DNA of 64,000 bases from JBGVSA01 sp049840475 (GCA_049840475.1 JASGKX010000001.1:2666001-2730000); one strand, 5' to 3'. Numbered from the stretch's first letter, positions 39,926-49,727 are shown. The notes: generated by a model from the letters alone, not told the origin. Program-made: numbers and translations.

Positions 39926-39966
39926 GATCGGAGGGAAAAGTAGGCAGTAGTCTTCATTCTATCCGC

Positions 39967-40012
39967 CAGAAAAGAAAAACCGTTCAAAAACAGTCATGTT
40001 CTTGAACGGTTT
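39967..40012 (-). terminator. terminator of the glyA unit
   Basis: AAACCGTTCAA (39977-39987) pairs with TTGAACGGTTT (40002-40012). On the minus strand it is followed by a T-rich run (TTTTCTTTTC), making a strong intrinsic terminator after the gene at 40047 and before nrdR. A second small hairpin (CGCCGTG/CACGGCG) lies nearer the gene. Confidence 0.9.
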
Positions 40013-40046
40013 CTGATCGCCGTGCATAAAACACACGGCGAGGGCC

Positions 40047-40391
40047 TTACGCTTGCCCGCCGACCTTGTCGGCGTTATTGGCTGCCTCGTCGTAGGTCGC
40101 CAATGCGATGGGCAACGACTGTGTGACGACGCTCCCCGCAGCGGGGAGCCCCAGCAGCACCGCGCTGATGATTTCCTTGCGCGACGCGCCGTGGGCTTGC
40201 GCCGATGCCACATGGAACGGCACGCCGGACGTGCGCCCCAAGGCTGCCAGCACAGCCAGATAAGCCAGTTCTTCGGTCTTTTTGTCCAACGCGCTGGCGT
40301 CATCCAGCCCCTTGACCGCCGCATGCCACGCTGCGGCGTGCTCCGGCGCTTCGGACAGGAATGTTTGGAACGCGTTGGACAAGAGGCTCAT
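40047..40391 (-). CDS. carboxymuconolactone decarboxylase-like (AhpD fold) protein without redox cysteines
   Basis: A 114-residue all-helical protein of the CMD/AhpD superfamily (KKTEELAYLAVLAALGRTSGVPFHVASAQAHGASRKEIISAVLLG). The place where AhpD has its CxxC reads GVPFHV, and the protein has no cysteine at all, so it cannot be a peroxidase partner of that type. The ATG at 40391 lies 4 bp after the glyA stop, so it is co-transcribed with glyA and shares its terminator. Function unknown. Confidence 0.75.
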   Translation of the reverse strand: MSLLSNAFQTFLSEAPEHAAAWHAAVKGLDDASALDKKTEELAYLAVLAALGRTSGVPFHVASAQAHGASRKEIISAVLLGLPAAGSVVTQSLPIALATYDEAANNADKVGGQA

Positions 40392-40395
40392 GAGA

Positions 40396-41643
40396 TCAGC
40401 CGTAGACCGGGAATTTCTTGCACAGCGCCGAAACCTCATTGCGCACGCGTTCGATCACGGCCGCGTCGTGCGGCGCGTCGAGCACGTCGGCGATCAGGTG
40501 CGCCACACGTTCTGCTTCGATCTCGGTAAAGCCGCGCGTGGTCATTGCGGGGCTGCCCAGACGAATGCCGGAGGTCACGAAGGGCTTTTCCGGGTCGTTC
40601 GGAATGGCGTTCTTGTTGACCGTGATGTGGGCCTGGCCCAGGACGGCTTCGGCTTCCTTGCCGGTGATCTTCTTGTTGCGCAGGTCGACCAGGAACACGT
40701 GGCTTTCAGTGCGGCCGGACACGATGCGCAGGCCGCGCTGTTCGCCCAGCACGCGCGCCATGACGCGGGCGTTGGCGATGACTTGTTCTTGATAGGTGCG
40801 GAAATCCGGCGTGGCCGCTTCCTTGAAGGCCACGGCCTTGGCAGCGATCACGTGCTCCAGCGGACCGCCTTGCAGGCCCGGGAAAATGGCCGAGTTGATG
40901 GCCTTTTCGTGTTCTGCCTTCATCAGGATGATGCCGCCGCGCGGGCCGCGCAGCGTCTTGTGCGTGGTCGAGGTGACGACGTCGGCGTGCGGAACCGGGT
41001 TCGGGTAGAAACCAGCGGCGATCAGGCCAGCGTAGTGCGCCATGTCGACCCAGAAGATCGCGCCGACGTCCTTCGCCACCTTGGCGAAGCGTTCAAAGTC
41101 GATGCGCAGGGCGTAGGCCGAGGCGCCAGCGATGATGATGCGCGGCTTGTGCTCATGAGCCAGGCGCTCCATCGCGTCGTAGTCGATCTCTTCCTGCTCG
41201 TTCAGGCCGTAGGCCACGACGTTGAACCACTTGCCCGACATGTTCAGCGGCATGCCGTGGGTGAGGTGGCCGCCTTCGGCCAGGCTCATGCCCATGACGG
41301 TGTCGCCCGGCTTGGCGAAGGCCATCAGGACGGCCTGGTTGGCTTGCGAACCGGAGTTCGGTTGCACGTTGGCGGCGTCCGCGCCGAAGAGCTTCTTCAG
41401 GCGGTCGATGGCCAGTTGTTCGACGATGTTAACGTATTCACAACCGCCGTAATAACGCTTGCCCGGATAACCTTCCGCGTACTTGTTGGTCAGCTGCGAG
41501 CCTTGGGCTTCCATGACTGCCGGGCTGACGTAGTTTTCAGAAGCGATCAGTTCGATGTGGTCTTCCTGACGCTTGTTTTCCGACTGGATGGCAGACCACA
41601 GTTCCTGGTCGACTTGGGCAAGGGTTTTTTGCTTTGAAAACAT
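40396..41643 (-). CDS. glyA: serine hydroxymethyltransferase
   Basis: A 415-residue PLP enzyme converting serine and tetrahydrofolate to glycine and methylene-tetrahydrofolate. Signatures: ELIASENYVSPAVMEAQGS near residues 31-49, NVQPNSGSQANQAV, WVDMAHYAGLIAAG, and the PLP lysine Lys229 in TSTTHKTLRGPRGG. The ATG at 41643 is the family start; an upstream ATG at 41670 would add nine unsupported residues. No glycine riboswitch was recognised in the 200-bp leader, which also has no gene. Confidence 0.97.
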   Translation of the reverse strand: MFSKQKTLAQVDQELWSAIQSENKRQEDHIELIASENYVSPAVMEAQGSQLTNKYAEGYPGKRYYGGCEYVNIVEQLAIDRLKKLFGADAANVQPNSGSQANQAVLMAFAKPGDTVMGMSLAEGGHLTHGMPLNMSGKWFNVVAYGLNEQEEIDYDAMERLAHEHKPRIIIAGASAYALRIDFERFAKVAKDVGAIFWVDMAHYAGLIAAGFYPNPVPHADVVTSTTHKTLRGPRGGIILMKAEHEKAINSAIFPGLQGGPLEHVIAAKAVAFKEAATPDFRTYQEQVIANARVMARVLGEQRGLRIVSGRTESHVFLVDLRNKKITGKEAEAVLGQAHITVNKNAIPNDPEKPFVTSGIRLGSPAMTTRGFTEIEAERVAHLIADVLDAPHDAAVIERVRNEVSALCKKFPVYG

Positions 41644-41845
41644 GGTTTTCCTGATTGAGGGGGCGGCCAAAGGCGAATGATACCCCGTCCGCCGGACAGG
41701 CTGCGAATACGGGCAGCGGTTCGGCCCGAAATTCTATACGAATCAAGGCTGTGTCCGCCATGATGCCGCCCCGGCAAGGTGTGTCGATCGGCTTGCTGAC
41801 GCCAAGAGAAAGCGGCTTGTGGCGCCTTGTGTTGCCGTCGCCGTG

Positions 41846-42478
41846 TCAGAGCGGCAGTTCGTCCAGGTTGCGGTCGAGATGCGCCCGCTGGTCCCAGGCG
41901 ACCATCGCCCAGTTCGCACCGTCCCACGAAATCCAGTTGAGCGTGGCATTGCCCAGCGCAAAGTCGCGTGGCGCCGACAGCGGCATGCCCGTGGCGATGC
42001 GGTATGCGATGTCGAGCACGCCACCATGCGCCACGGCCAGTATCGTTTGGCCTGGGTGGCGACGCGCAATGGCGTCCAGTCCGGTGTGCACGCGCTCGGC
42101 GAATACCGCGAGGCTCTCGCCATCGGGTGGCGTGACGTTGGGCTCGCGCGCACGGACGCGCGGCTGGATTTCGGGAAAGCGTACAGCTGCCTCGTCGGGC
42201 GTCATCCCCTGCAACTGGCCGAAATTCCGCTCGCGCAGATGCTCGTCGATTTCGACCGGCACATCGATCTGGCGGCCGATGATCTGCGCCGTGACCAGTG
42301 CCCGTTGCAGGTCGGAACTGTAGATAGCGTCAAAACCCTCTTGTGTGAGGTGGGTCGCAGCGGCGTGAGCCTGGCGCAGCCCTTCGGCGTTGAGCGGAAT
42401 ATCGGTGAAACCTTGCAGGCGGCGAGCGACGTTCCAGTCGGTTTCGCCATGTCGGACGAGGCAGATGCGCGTGATCAT
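41846..42478 (-). CDS. histidine phosphatase / phosphoglycerate mutase-like protein
   Basis: A 210-residue member of the histidine phosphatase superfamily. The catalytic motif is LVRHGETDWN with Arg9-His10-Gly11, and the second histidine is in AVAHGGVLD. The shape is that of cofactor-dependent mutase-like phosphatases (GpmB, CobC), not the 250-residue glycolytic GpmA; the substrate is unknown. It is a single gene, separated from glyA by 200 bp. Confidence 0.85.
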   Translation of the reverse strand: MITRICLVRHGETDWNVARRLQGFTDIPLNAEGLRQAHAAATHLTQEGFDAIYSSDLQRALVTAQIIGRQIDVPVEIDEHLRERNFGQLQGMTPDEAAVRFPEIQPRVRAREPNVTPPDGESLAVFAERVHTGLDAIARRHPGQTILAVAHGGVLDIAYRIATGMPLSAPRDFALGNATLNWISWDGANWAMVAWDQRAHLDRNLDELPL

Positions 42479-42657
42479 GAATGCTGTCGGTATGAATGCA
42501 CCAAAAAGGGGGATGTGGCTGCCCGACCGGCTACTCGGGCATGTATCTGGTTTCCCCCTATATTAGCGTGCAAGGCGCCGCAAAATAATCGCGCAACTAC
42601 AAGAAAGGCCGTATGCAATCGGCAAGCGGCCAACGCCACTCAGAGAGGAGTTGCCGC

Positions 42658-43257
42658 ATGGATGCGTTGATACGCCTATCCAGATGGATAGACGCGCTGA
42701 ACGAAAAAGTGGGGCAGGCCACGATCTGGCTGATCCTCGCGGTGACATTGATCAGTGCCATCAATGCCACCGTCCGCAAAGCATTCGACATCAGTTCGAA
42801 TGCCTTTCTCGAAATCCAGTGGTATCTCTTCTCTGCGGTCTTCCTGCTCGGGGCCGGCTACGCCTTGCTCAAGAACGTCCACGTACGCATCGATGTGCTG
42901 GTCTCGCGCTTTAGCCCGCGCGTGCATGCGTGGATCGACATTCTTGGCACGATGTTCTTTCTGCTGCCGATCTCTGTGATGGTCATCTGGTTGTCGTGGG
43001 GCGTGTTCATGACGGCCTATACCTCAGGCGAGACATCTCCCAGTGCCGGTGGGTTGATCCTGTGGCCGGCGCGGCTTCTGGTGCCCGTTGGCTTCACGTT
43101 GCTCGCGCTGCAAGGTGTCTCCGAACTGATCAAGCGCGTCGCTTTCCTCCAGGGGCACATCAAGTTGGACGCCGCCGATGAGGCGAGCGCCGAAGAACTC
43201 CTCGCCGAAGACATCCGCCGCATGCAGGAAGCCAAGGGAGGCGCGCGACATGATTGA
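42658..43257 (+). CDS. TRAP transporter small permease (DctQ family)
   Basis: A 199-residue protein with four membrane segments (about residues 22-42, 55-77, 95-120 and 137-158) and a charged C-terminal tail (EASAEELLAEDIRRMQEAK). The larger size and the partner type match the TRAP group with long DctM subunits, which carry keto acids, mannitol or chloroaromatic acids. GAGAGGAG precedes the ATG at 42658. The next gene starts 8 bp before its end. Confidence 0.88.
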   Translation: MDALIRLSRWIDALNEKVGQATIWLILAVTLISAINATVRKAFDISSNAFLEIQWYLFSAVFLLGAGYALLKNVHVRIDVLVSRFSPRVHAWIDILGTMFFLLPISVMVIWLSWGVFMTAYTSGETSPSAGGLILWPARLLVPVGFTLLALQGVSELIKRVAFLQGHIKLDAADEASAEELLAEDIRRMQEAKGGARHD

Positions 43258-44966
43258 ATTCATCACCGCCAACATGGCGCCGATCATGTTCGTCGCCATG
43301 GTGGTCTTCCTGCTGTTGGGCTACCCCGTAGCGTTCTCGCTGGCTGCCTGCGGCGTGGTATTCGGCTTTCTCGGCATCGAACTCGGCATGTTGCCGCCGC
43401 AATTGTTCCAGGCCATGCCGGATCGCATCTGGGGCGTGATGAGCAACGACACGCTGCTGGCGATTCCATTCTTCACCTTCATGGGGTTGATACTTGAACG
43501 CAGCGGCATGGCCGAAGACTTGCTCGAAACCGTCGGGCAACTCTTTGGCCCGGTGCGCGGCGGGTTGGCCTTTGCGGTGATTTTCGTCGGTGCGATGCTG
43601 GCGGCGACCACCGGCGTGGTTGCGGCGTCGGTCATTTCGATGGGGTTGATTTCGCTGCCCATCATGTTGCGCTACGGGTACGACCGCCGGCTTGCCAGCG
43701 GCGTGATTGCGGCGTCCGGTACGTTGGCACAGATCATTCCGCCTTCGCTGGTGCTGATCGTCATGGCCGACCAGTTGGGGCGCTCGGTGGGCGACATGTA
43801 CAAAGGCGCTTTCATCCCGGGCTTTGTGCTGACCGGGCTGTATGTGCTTTATGTCATCGGCATTACGTTGTTCCGTCCGCAGGCTGCACCCGCGTTGCCG
43901 CCAGAGGCACGCACCATCCGCGAACCGGACGGCAGCAGTGGGTTGCGTTCGGTTGCCGTGCTGGCGGTGCTGTCGGTCATCGTTGCGGTGGTGTTCGCCC
44001 AGCAGCGTCCTGCCGACGAGCCAACCGATGAGCTGATCGTGGTGAGCACCTGTGTCGGCGTGGCGTTCGCATTCATCGCCGCCTGCATCAGCAAATGGCT
44101 CAAGCTGCCATTCTTGTCGCAGATGGCGCAGCGCGTAACCTTCGTGCTGATTCCGCCGCTGGCGCTGATCTTTCTCGTGCTGGGGACGATCTTTCTTGGC
44201 GTGGCAACGCCGACCGAGGGCGGCGCGATGGGCGCCACCGGCGCGTTGATCATGGCGCTGGCGCGCAGGCGGTTGAGCATGAGCCTGCTGCGTCAGGCGA
44301 TGGAGTTCGACCGCCAAGCTGACCACTTTCGTGGTGTTGATCCTGGTCGGTTCGCGCGTGTTCAGCCTGACCTTCTACGGCGTCAATGGTCACGTGTGGG
44401 TGGAGCACCTGCTGATCAACATGCCGGGCGGGGTGCTCGGGTTTCTGATCGTGGTGAACATCCTGGTCTTCGTGCTGGCGTTCTTCCTCGACTTCTTTGA
44501 ACTGTCGTTCATCGTGGTGCCGCTGCTCGCGCCCGTGGCGGAAAAGCTCGGCATCGATCTGATCTGGTTCGGCGTATTGCTGGCGGTGAACATGCAGACC
44601 TCGTTCATGCATCCGCCATTCGGCTTTGCGCTGTTCTACCTGCGCTCGGTCGCGCCCAAGGCGGTCAAGACCACTGAGATTTACTGGGGCGCTGTGCCAT
44701 TCGTGCTGATCCAGATTGTCATGGTCGGCCTGGTAATCGCCTTTCCTCAGTTGGTGCACGTCGGCCTGGGCACGCAACCGAAGGTCGATCTGGACAAGGT
44801 TCAGATCATCATTCCTCCGTCCGACGACACACAGGATGTTGACCAGCTACAGCAGGAGCTGGGCGGCCAACCTGACAACAGTTCATCCACGTCCGCAGGC
44901 GATGCGGGTCAGTCGCCCGAAGACAAAGCGACTGATGAGCTGCAACGTCAACTGATGGGTAAATGA
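43250..44966 (+). pseudogene. TRAP transporter large permease (DctM family), frameshifted
   Basis: About 571 residues if corrected, a long-type DctM. Frame 1 (43250 to about 44307) has SGTLAQIIPPSLVLIVMADQ and GVATPTEGGAMGATGAL; frame 2 continues as VVLILVGSRVFSLTFYGVNG to the stop at 44966. The break is one extra T at 44306/44307 (GAGTTCGACC instead of GAGTCGACC). Both halves are well conserved. The last 60 residues form a Gln/Asp/Ser-rich soluble tail (DTQDVDQLQQELGGQ), unusual for this family. No dctP gene is adjacent; the one entering the window at 63388 is of the matching type. Confidence 0.88.
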
Positions 44967-44972
44967 GTGAAG

Positions 44973-44996
44973 CGGGCGGGGGGCAATCCCCGCCCG
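44973..44996. terminator. GC-rich hairpin between convergent genes
   Basis: CGGGCGGGG pairs with CCCCGCCCG around a GGCAAT loop, 7 bp after the dctM stop and 6 bp before the end of the convergent tautomerase gene. There is no T-run, so efficient termination is doubtful. Confidence 0.45.
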
Positions 44997-45001
44997 ACGC
45001 C

Positions 45002-45400
45002 TCACGCCGGGGCGCGTCCCCCGGTGATACCCGCTACACCGCATCCGAACGACCATTCATCTGTCTGCGTGGTCGAGATCACGATCATCACATCTTCCGG
45101 CCTCAGGCCTGGGGCCTCGCCCAGGTAGGCCACTGCGCGCTGGTAGAACGCCTCGCGCGTGGCCGCATCGCGCGGCCGACCGGCTGTAATGTGAATCATG
45201 ACGAAGTCATCGCTGCGCGGCCCGAATAGATAGTCGCGGTCGAAGATGAACTCCTCGGGCTCCAGTTGATGAATGACCTGGAAGCGATCTTTCGGTGGCA
45301 CGCCAAAGGCATCGACCATGGCGCGGTGCAGGCTGTCTGCAACCGCGCGCAGGTGCGCGGGCGATTTTCCCTTGAGCATTGAAATACGTGCGTAGGGCAT
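45002..45400 (-). CDS. tautomerase-family protein
   Basis: A 132-residue protein of the tautomerase superfamily, recognised by Pro2 after the initiator Met (MPYARISMLKGKS) and the malonate-semialdehyde-decarboxylase/oxalocrotonate-tautomerase-like stretch HQLEPEEFIFDRDYLFG. Pro2 would act as general base on an enol/keto substrate. It follows the CMD-like gene by 2 bp, so the two form an operon, facing the LysR gene at 45825 across a 100-bp spacer. Confidence 0.8.
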   Translation of the reverse strand: MPYARISMLKGKSPAHLRAVADSLHRAMVDAFGVPPKDRFQVIHQLEPEEFIFDRDYLFGPRSDDFVMIHITAGRPRDAATREAFYQRAVAYLGEAPGLRPEDVMIVISTTQTDEWSFGCGVAGITGGRAPA

Positions 45401-45402
45401 GG

Positions 45403-45723
45403 TCAGTCCTCCTTGTCGGTACGGGGAAGGGTGCGTTCAAGCTGATTGATGGCGGACGCCGCCGCCGGCCAACCCGCATAGAACGCGAGGTGCGTGATCA
45501 GCTCAACCAACTCTTCGCGGCGTACGCCGTTGTCGATCGCTTTGGCCAGATGGAACGGCAACTGTTCGAGCCGATAAAGCGACACCAACGCGGCCACGGT
45601 CACAAGACTGCGCTCTCGCGGCGGCAAGGCGGTGCGAACCCACATGTCGCCAAACAGCACGGCGTCGGTCAGCTCGGCCAGCTTGGGCGCAGCGTCGTGA
45701 AGGGTGTGGTGCATCGTGGTCAT
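45403..45723 (-). CDS. carboxymuconolactone decarboxylase-family protein
   Basis: A 106-residue CMD-family protein close to PcaC type (RSLVTVAALVSLYRLEQLPFHLAKAIDNGVRREELVELITHLAFYAGWPAA). The CxxC of AhpD is absent and the PcaC-like His of LPFHL is kept. The ATG at 45723 has GGAGAA upstream; the frame is open to 45753. It is the first gene of a two-gene unit with the tautomerase, controlled probably by the divergent LysR. A role in aromatic or lactone metabolism is likely but not provable. Confidence 0.8.
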   Translation of the reverse strand: MTTMHHTLHDAAPKLAELTDAVLFGDMWVRTALPPRERSLVTVAALVSLYRLEQLPFHLAKAIDNGVRREELVELITHLAFYAGWPAAASAINQLERTLPRTDKED

Positions 45724-45824
45724 GCGTGTTCTCCGGTGGTTGACGGTCTTCACCTTACCGGCTCAATATGGTTCTGAATATCGATATGTTTTTGACTGAT
45801 GGTTCACAAAATCGGGATGATCGA

Positions 45825-46709
45825 ATGCGGACGCTGAACTTCGATCTGGACGTGCTGCGCGGCTTTGTCGCCGGCGTTGAAATGGGCAGCTTTGCCCAGG
45901 CGGCCGACCGCCTCGGGCGATCCACGTCGGCGCTGAGCGCCCAGCTCAAGAAGCTCGAAGAGCAGGCCGGCACGCCCATTGTGCGCAAGGCCGGGCGCGG
46001 GTTGGCGCTGACGCCGACGGGCGAAATCCTCTTGAGCTACGCGCGCCGTCTGCTGGCGCTGAATGACGAAGCCGCTTCAGCCGTGCGTGGTGCGGGCCTG
46101 GATGGCGTAGTGCGCCTTGGCATGCAGGAGGATTTCGGCGAAGGCCTGCTCACTGACGTACTCGGTAGCTTTGCGCGAGCCCATCCGCATGTGCGTATCG
46201 AAGCGCGCGTGGCGCGCAGCGTCGATCTGATTGCACAGGTGCAGCGCAACGAGCTCGATCTGACGCTGGCGTGGGACACCGGGCAAGTACCAGCGTATGC
46301 CGAGCCGGTCGCCAGGCTGCCCATGCGCTGGATCGGCCCTGCACAGGGCGCGGTTACCGATGACGACACACCGCTGCCGCTGGTGGCTTTCGACGCACCA
46401 TGTGTGATGCGTACCGCGGCCATCGCGGCGCTCGATGAAGCTGGGCGACGGTGGCGCGCGGCGTTCACCAGTCCGAGTCTGGCTGGCGTGTGGGCAGCCG
46501 TCGGGGCAGGGCTGGGCCTGACAGTGCGCACGCCCGTTGGCTTGCCGGCGCAACTGCGAGTGATCGATAGCGGCTTGCCGCCCCTGCCGGAGATCGATGT
46601 GTTCATGCTTTGTGGGCAAGCGCATCCGACGCCGGCCGTGGCGTCGCTGGCGCAGACCGTGCGCCAGCATGTGGCCGAGGTGGCGGCGCGCGCCGCCACC
46701 GTGCGATGA
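45825..46709 (+). CDS. LysR-family transcriptional regulator
   Basis: A 294-residue LysR protein with helix-turn-helix AQAADRLGRSTSALSAQLKKLE at about residues 22-43 and an effector domain from about 90. It is divergent from the CMD-tautomerase pair and probably regulates it. I start at 45825 with GGGATGA upstream and the family N-terminus (LDVLRGFVAGVEMGS); an in-frame start at 45768 is possible. It ends 3 bp before the convergent end of hppA. Confidence 0.87.
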   Translation: MRTLNFDLDVLRGFVAGVEMGSFAQAADRLGRSTSALSAQLKKLEEQAGTPIVRKAGRGLALTPTGEILLSYARRLLALNDEAASAVRGAGLDGVVRLGMQEDFGEGLLTDVLGSFARAHPHVRIEARVARSVDLIAQVQRNELDLTLAWDTGQVPAYAEPVARLPMRWIGPAQGAVTDDDTPLPLVAFDAPCVMRTAAIAALDEAGRRWRAAFTSPSLAGVWAAVGAGLGLTVRTPVGLPAQLRVIDSGLPPLPEIDVFMLCGQAHPTPAVASLAQTVRQHVAEVAARAATVR

Positions 46710-46712
46710 AGG

Positions 46713-48765
46713 TCAGATCAACGGCACGATCAGCAAGGCCACCAGGTTGATGATCTTGATGAGCGGATTCACCGCCGGGCCGGCGGTGTCCTTATAGGGG
46801 TCGCCCACGGTGTCGCCAGTGACGGCTGCCTTGTGGGCCTCCGATCCCTTGCCGCCGTAATGGCCGTCCTCGATGTGTTTCTTGGCGTTGTCCCACGCGC
46901 CGCCGCCGGCTGTCATCGACAGCGCCACGAACAGGCCGGTGACGATGGTCCCCATCAGCACGCCGCCCAACGCCTGCGGACCCAATGCGAAGCCGACGAT
47001 GATCGGCAGCAGCACTGGCAGCAACGACGGAATCATCATCTCGTGGATGGCTGCCCGCGTGAGCATGTTCTACGGCGCGCGAATACTCTGGCCGCGCCGT
47101 GCCTTCCATGATGCCGGGGATCTCGCGGAACTGGCGGCGCACTTCCACCACCACCGAACCCGCCGCGCGGCCGACGGCCTCCATCGCCATGGCGCCGAAC
47201 AGGTAGGGCACCAGTCCGCCGATGATCAGGCCGATGATGACAAGGTGATTCGACAGGTCGAACGACAACTGCCGACCGCTGGCTGTCAGCGCATGCGTGT
47301 AGTCGGCAAACAGCACCAATGCCGCCAGCCCGGCCGAGCCGATGGCGTAGCCCTTGGTCACCGCCTTGGTGGTGTTGCCGACGGCATCCAGCGGATCGGT
47401 GACGGCGCGTACAGACTCCGGCAGCTCGGCCATTTCGGCAATGCCGCCCGCATTGTCTGTGATGGGACCGTAGGCATCGAGCGCGACGATGATGCCCGTC
47501 AGCGACAACATCGCCATCGCAGCAATCGCAATGCCGTACAGGCCTGCCAGCGCGTGTGCCACCCAGATTGCAATGCACACGCAGATCACGGGGCCGGCGG
47601 TGGCTTTCATCGAAATGCCCAGGCCCGCGATGATGTTGGTGGCATGGCCTGTTTCGGACGCCGCCGCGACCTGCCGCACCGGCGCGTAGTCGGTGCCTGT
47701 GTAGTACTCGGTGATCCACACCAGCAGGCCGGTGAGCAGAAGCCCCACCACGCTTGCCCCGAATACGCGGATCACCGCGCCGCCCTGGATGCCGAGTTCT
47801 GTGTCGAGCACGTTGTCCGGCACCAGCCAGTTGGTCACGAAGTAGAACGCGACGAGCGCGATGACGCTTGCCACGATCAGGCCACGGTAGAGCGCCGCCA
47901 TGATCTTCTTGCCCGGCACGATGCGCACGAAGAACGCGCCGATGATCGACGCGATGATCGCCACGCCGCCCAACGTGAGCGGGTAGACCACGCCGACCTG
48001 AGGGTCGGACGTCAGCGTGAGTGCGCCGAGCAGCATCGTTGCGATCAGCGTCACGGCATAGGTCTCGAAGAGGTCGGCTGCCATGCCCGCGCAGTCGCCC
48101 ACGTTGTCGCCCACGTTGTCCGCGATCACCGCCGGGTTGCGCGGGTCATCTTCGGGAATGCCGGCTTCTACCTTGCCGACGAGGTCGGCGCCGACGTCCG
48201 CACCTTTGGTGAAGATGCCGCCGCCCAGGCGCGCAAAGATGGAGATCAGCGACGAGCCGAACGCCAGCCCGATCAGTGGTTTGAGCACCGTTGCCACCGG
48301 GGCGTCCGCCGGTGCATTGGACGACAGCACGAAGTAATAACCGGTGACGCCCAGCAGGGCGAGTCCGGCTACCAGCATGCCGGTGATGGCGCCGCCGCGG
48401 AACGCGACGGTCAGCGCCTCATTGAGTCCCTTCTTTGCCGCTTCGGTGGTGCGCACGTTGGCGAGCACCGACACGTTCATGCCGATGTATCCGGCACCGC
48501 CGGACAACACCGCGCCGAGCGCAAAGCCCGCGGCGGTCGGCCAGTCGATGGTCATGCCGATGATGATGAGTAAAACCAGTCCGACGATGGCGATGGTGAT
48601 GTACTGCCGGTTGAGGTAGGCGGCGGCACCCATCTGGATGGCCGCGGCAATCTCCCTCATGCGTGTGCTGCCGGTCGGCAGCCCGAGAATCCAACGACTG
48701 AGCAACAGCCCATAAAGAACCGCCAGCACAGAGCTGGCGAACGCTACCAAAAGCGGTGCCGACAT
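46713..48765 (-). pseudogene. hppA: K+-insensitive proton-pumping pyrophosphatase, frameshifted
   Basis: Membrane H+-PPase, about 683 residues and some 16 membrane segments if corrected. It couples pyrophosphate hydrolysis to proton export. Substrate motifs DVGADLVGKVE (about residue 189 on) and NVGDNVGDCAGMAADLFE are intact. The Lys in GNTTKAVTKG (about 467) marks the K+-independent class. An extra base (T on the plus strand at 47068/47069) changes GTAGACATG to GTAGAACATG near the C-terminus, so the first frame loses the last 115 residues, which continue in the other frame to 46713. GGAGAGAG precedes the ATG at 48765. Confidence 0.9.
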
Positions 48766-48988
48766 TTCTCTCTCCTGCAGGGATTGAACAGCCAAACACT
48801 TGTGCTTCGTGGCGCTTTTTGCGCTCTGGGATGACGTTCGCATTACGTGCCGAACGCCTTCATTGCTACATGTGCTTGCTACGCTAGCATTCGCCGGGCC
48901 GCGCATCGGCTACAGACAAACCCGTACCGACGGAACCTGCGGGTCGTGGCGATGCCTCCTCAACGTCAGCGCACTCGTGGAGGCAGCC

Positions 48989-49723
48989 GTGGATCGTTCC
49001 GCAGATTTCGACGACACGCCCGACGCTGGCCGCCGCAAAGCGATCGGCACGCTCGGAGCGCTTGGCGTAGCGGGGTTTCTTGCGCCCGCGCTGGCCGATG
49101 CCGCCACGCCGCCTCGTGCGGTGGGATGCACGCTGATTGCGCAAGAAACCGCCGGTCCGTTCCCTCTGCTGGAGGCACTGTCCAATCGGGCAATCGTTCG
49201 CCGTGACATCACTGAAGGCCGTAGCGGCGTGCCATTGGCGCTGCAATTGAGTCTGGTAGACGTTGCGCGGGGTTGCGCGCCGATTGCGGGGGCCGCCGTG
49301 TACGTCTGGCACTGCGACCGTGAGGGTGCGTATTCGGGTTATGAAGGACGTGGGGACGCATCGGTTGCGCGACAGACGTTCTTGCGTGGCGTCCAGGTCA
49401 GTGACGCAGCGGGGCGCGTGCGTTTCGATACGATCTACCCCGGTTGGTACCCCGGTCGCGTCACGCACGTGCATGTGCAGGTGTATCTGCACGATGATCT
49501 GCGCGGGCGGGCAATGGCCACTTCGCAGTTGGCCTTTCCGGACGACGTGACGCGCGCCGTGTACGCCTCGCCTCTGTACGCGGCACACGGGCAGAACACA
49601 TCGGTTCGGCGTGTCGTAGACGACTTCGCGTTTGCCGATGGCGCGGTGACGCAAATGCTGGATGTGACAGGCAGTGCTGCCGAAGGCTATCGCGCTGTGC
49701 TTGCGATGGGCGTTTCGGCGTAA
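48989..49723 (+). CDS. Tat-type exported intradiol ring-cleavage dioxygenase
   Basis: A 244-residue protein of the intradiol dioxygenase (protocatechuate 3,4-dioxygenase beta-like) family. The N-terminus carries a Tat-type signal, GRRKAIGTLGALGVAGFLA, before the conserved ETAGPFPL start of the domain. Iron ligands expected for the family are visible: Tyr in YVWHCDREGAYSGY, Tyr in YPGWYPGR and both His in THVHVQVY. The start is a GTG at 48989 with GGAGG at the ideal distance; the frame is open upstream without signal. Intradiol enzymes are normally cytoplasmic, so export is unusual. Substrate unknown. It converges with the MocR gene, 4 bp apart. Confidence 0.82.
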   Translation: MDRSADFDDTPDAGRRKAIGTLGALGVAGFLAPALADAATPPRAVGCTLIAQETAGPFPLLEALSNRAIVRRDITEGRSGVPLALQLSLVDVARGCAPIAGAAVYVWHCDREGAYSGYEGRGDASVARQTFLRGVQVSDAAGRVRFDTIYPGWYPGRVTHVHVQVYLHDDLRGRAMATSQLAFPDDVTRAVYASPLYAAHGQNTSVRRVVDDFAFADGAVTQMLDVTGSAAEGYRAVLAMGVSA

Positions 49724-49727
49724 TCGA

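Noticed and set aside
41644..41845. Glycine or tetrahydrofolate riboswitch before glyA
   Set aside because: No conserved core motifs were found in either orientation; the leader is only GC-rich.
46873..48573. 566-codon plus-strand frame opposite hppA
   Set aside because: Arg/His/Asp-rich shadow of hppA without any recognisable fold.
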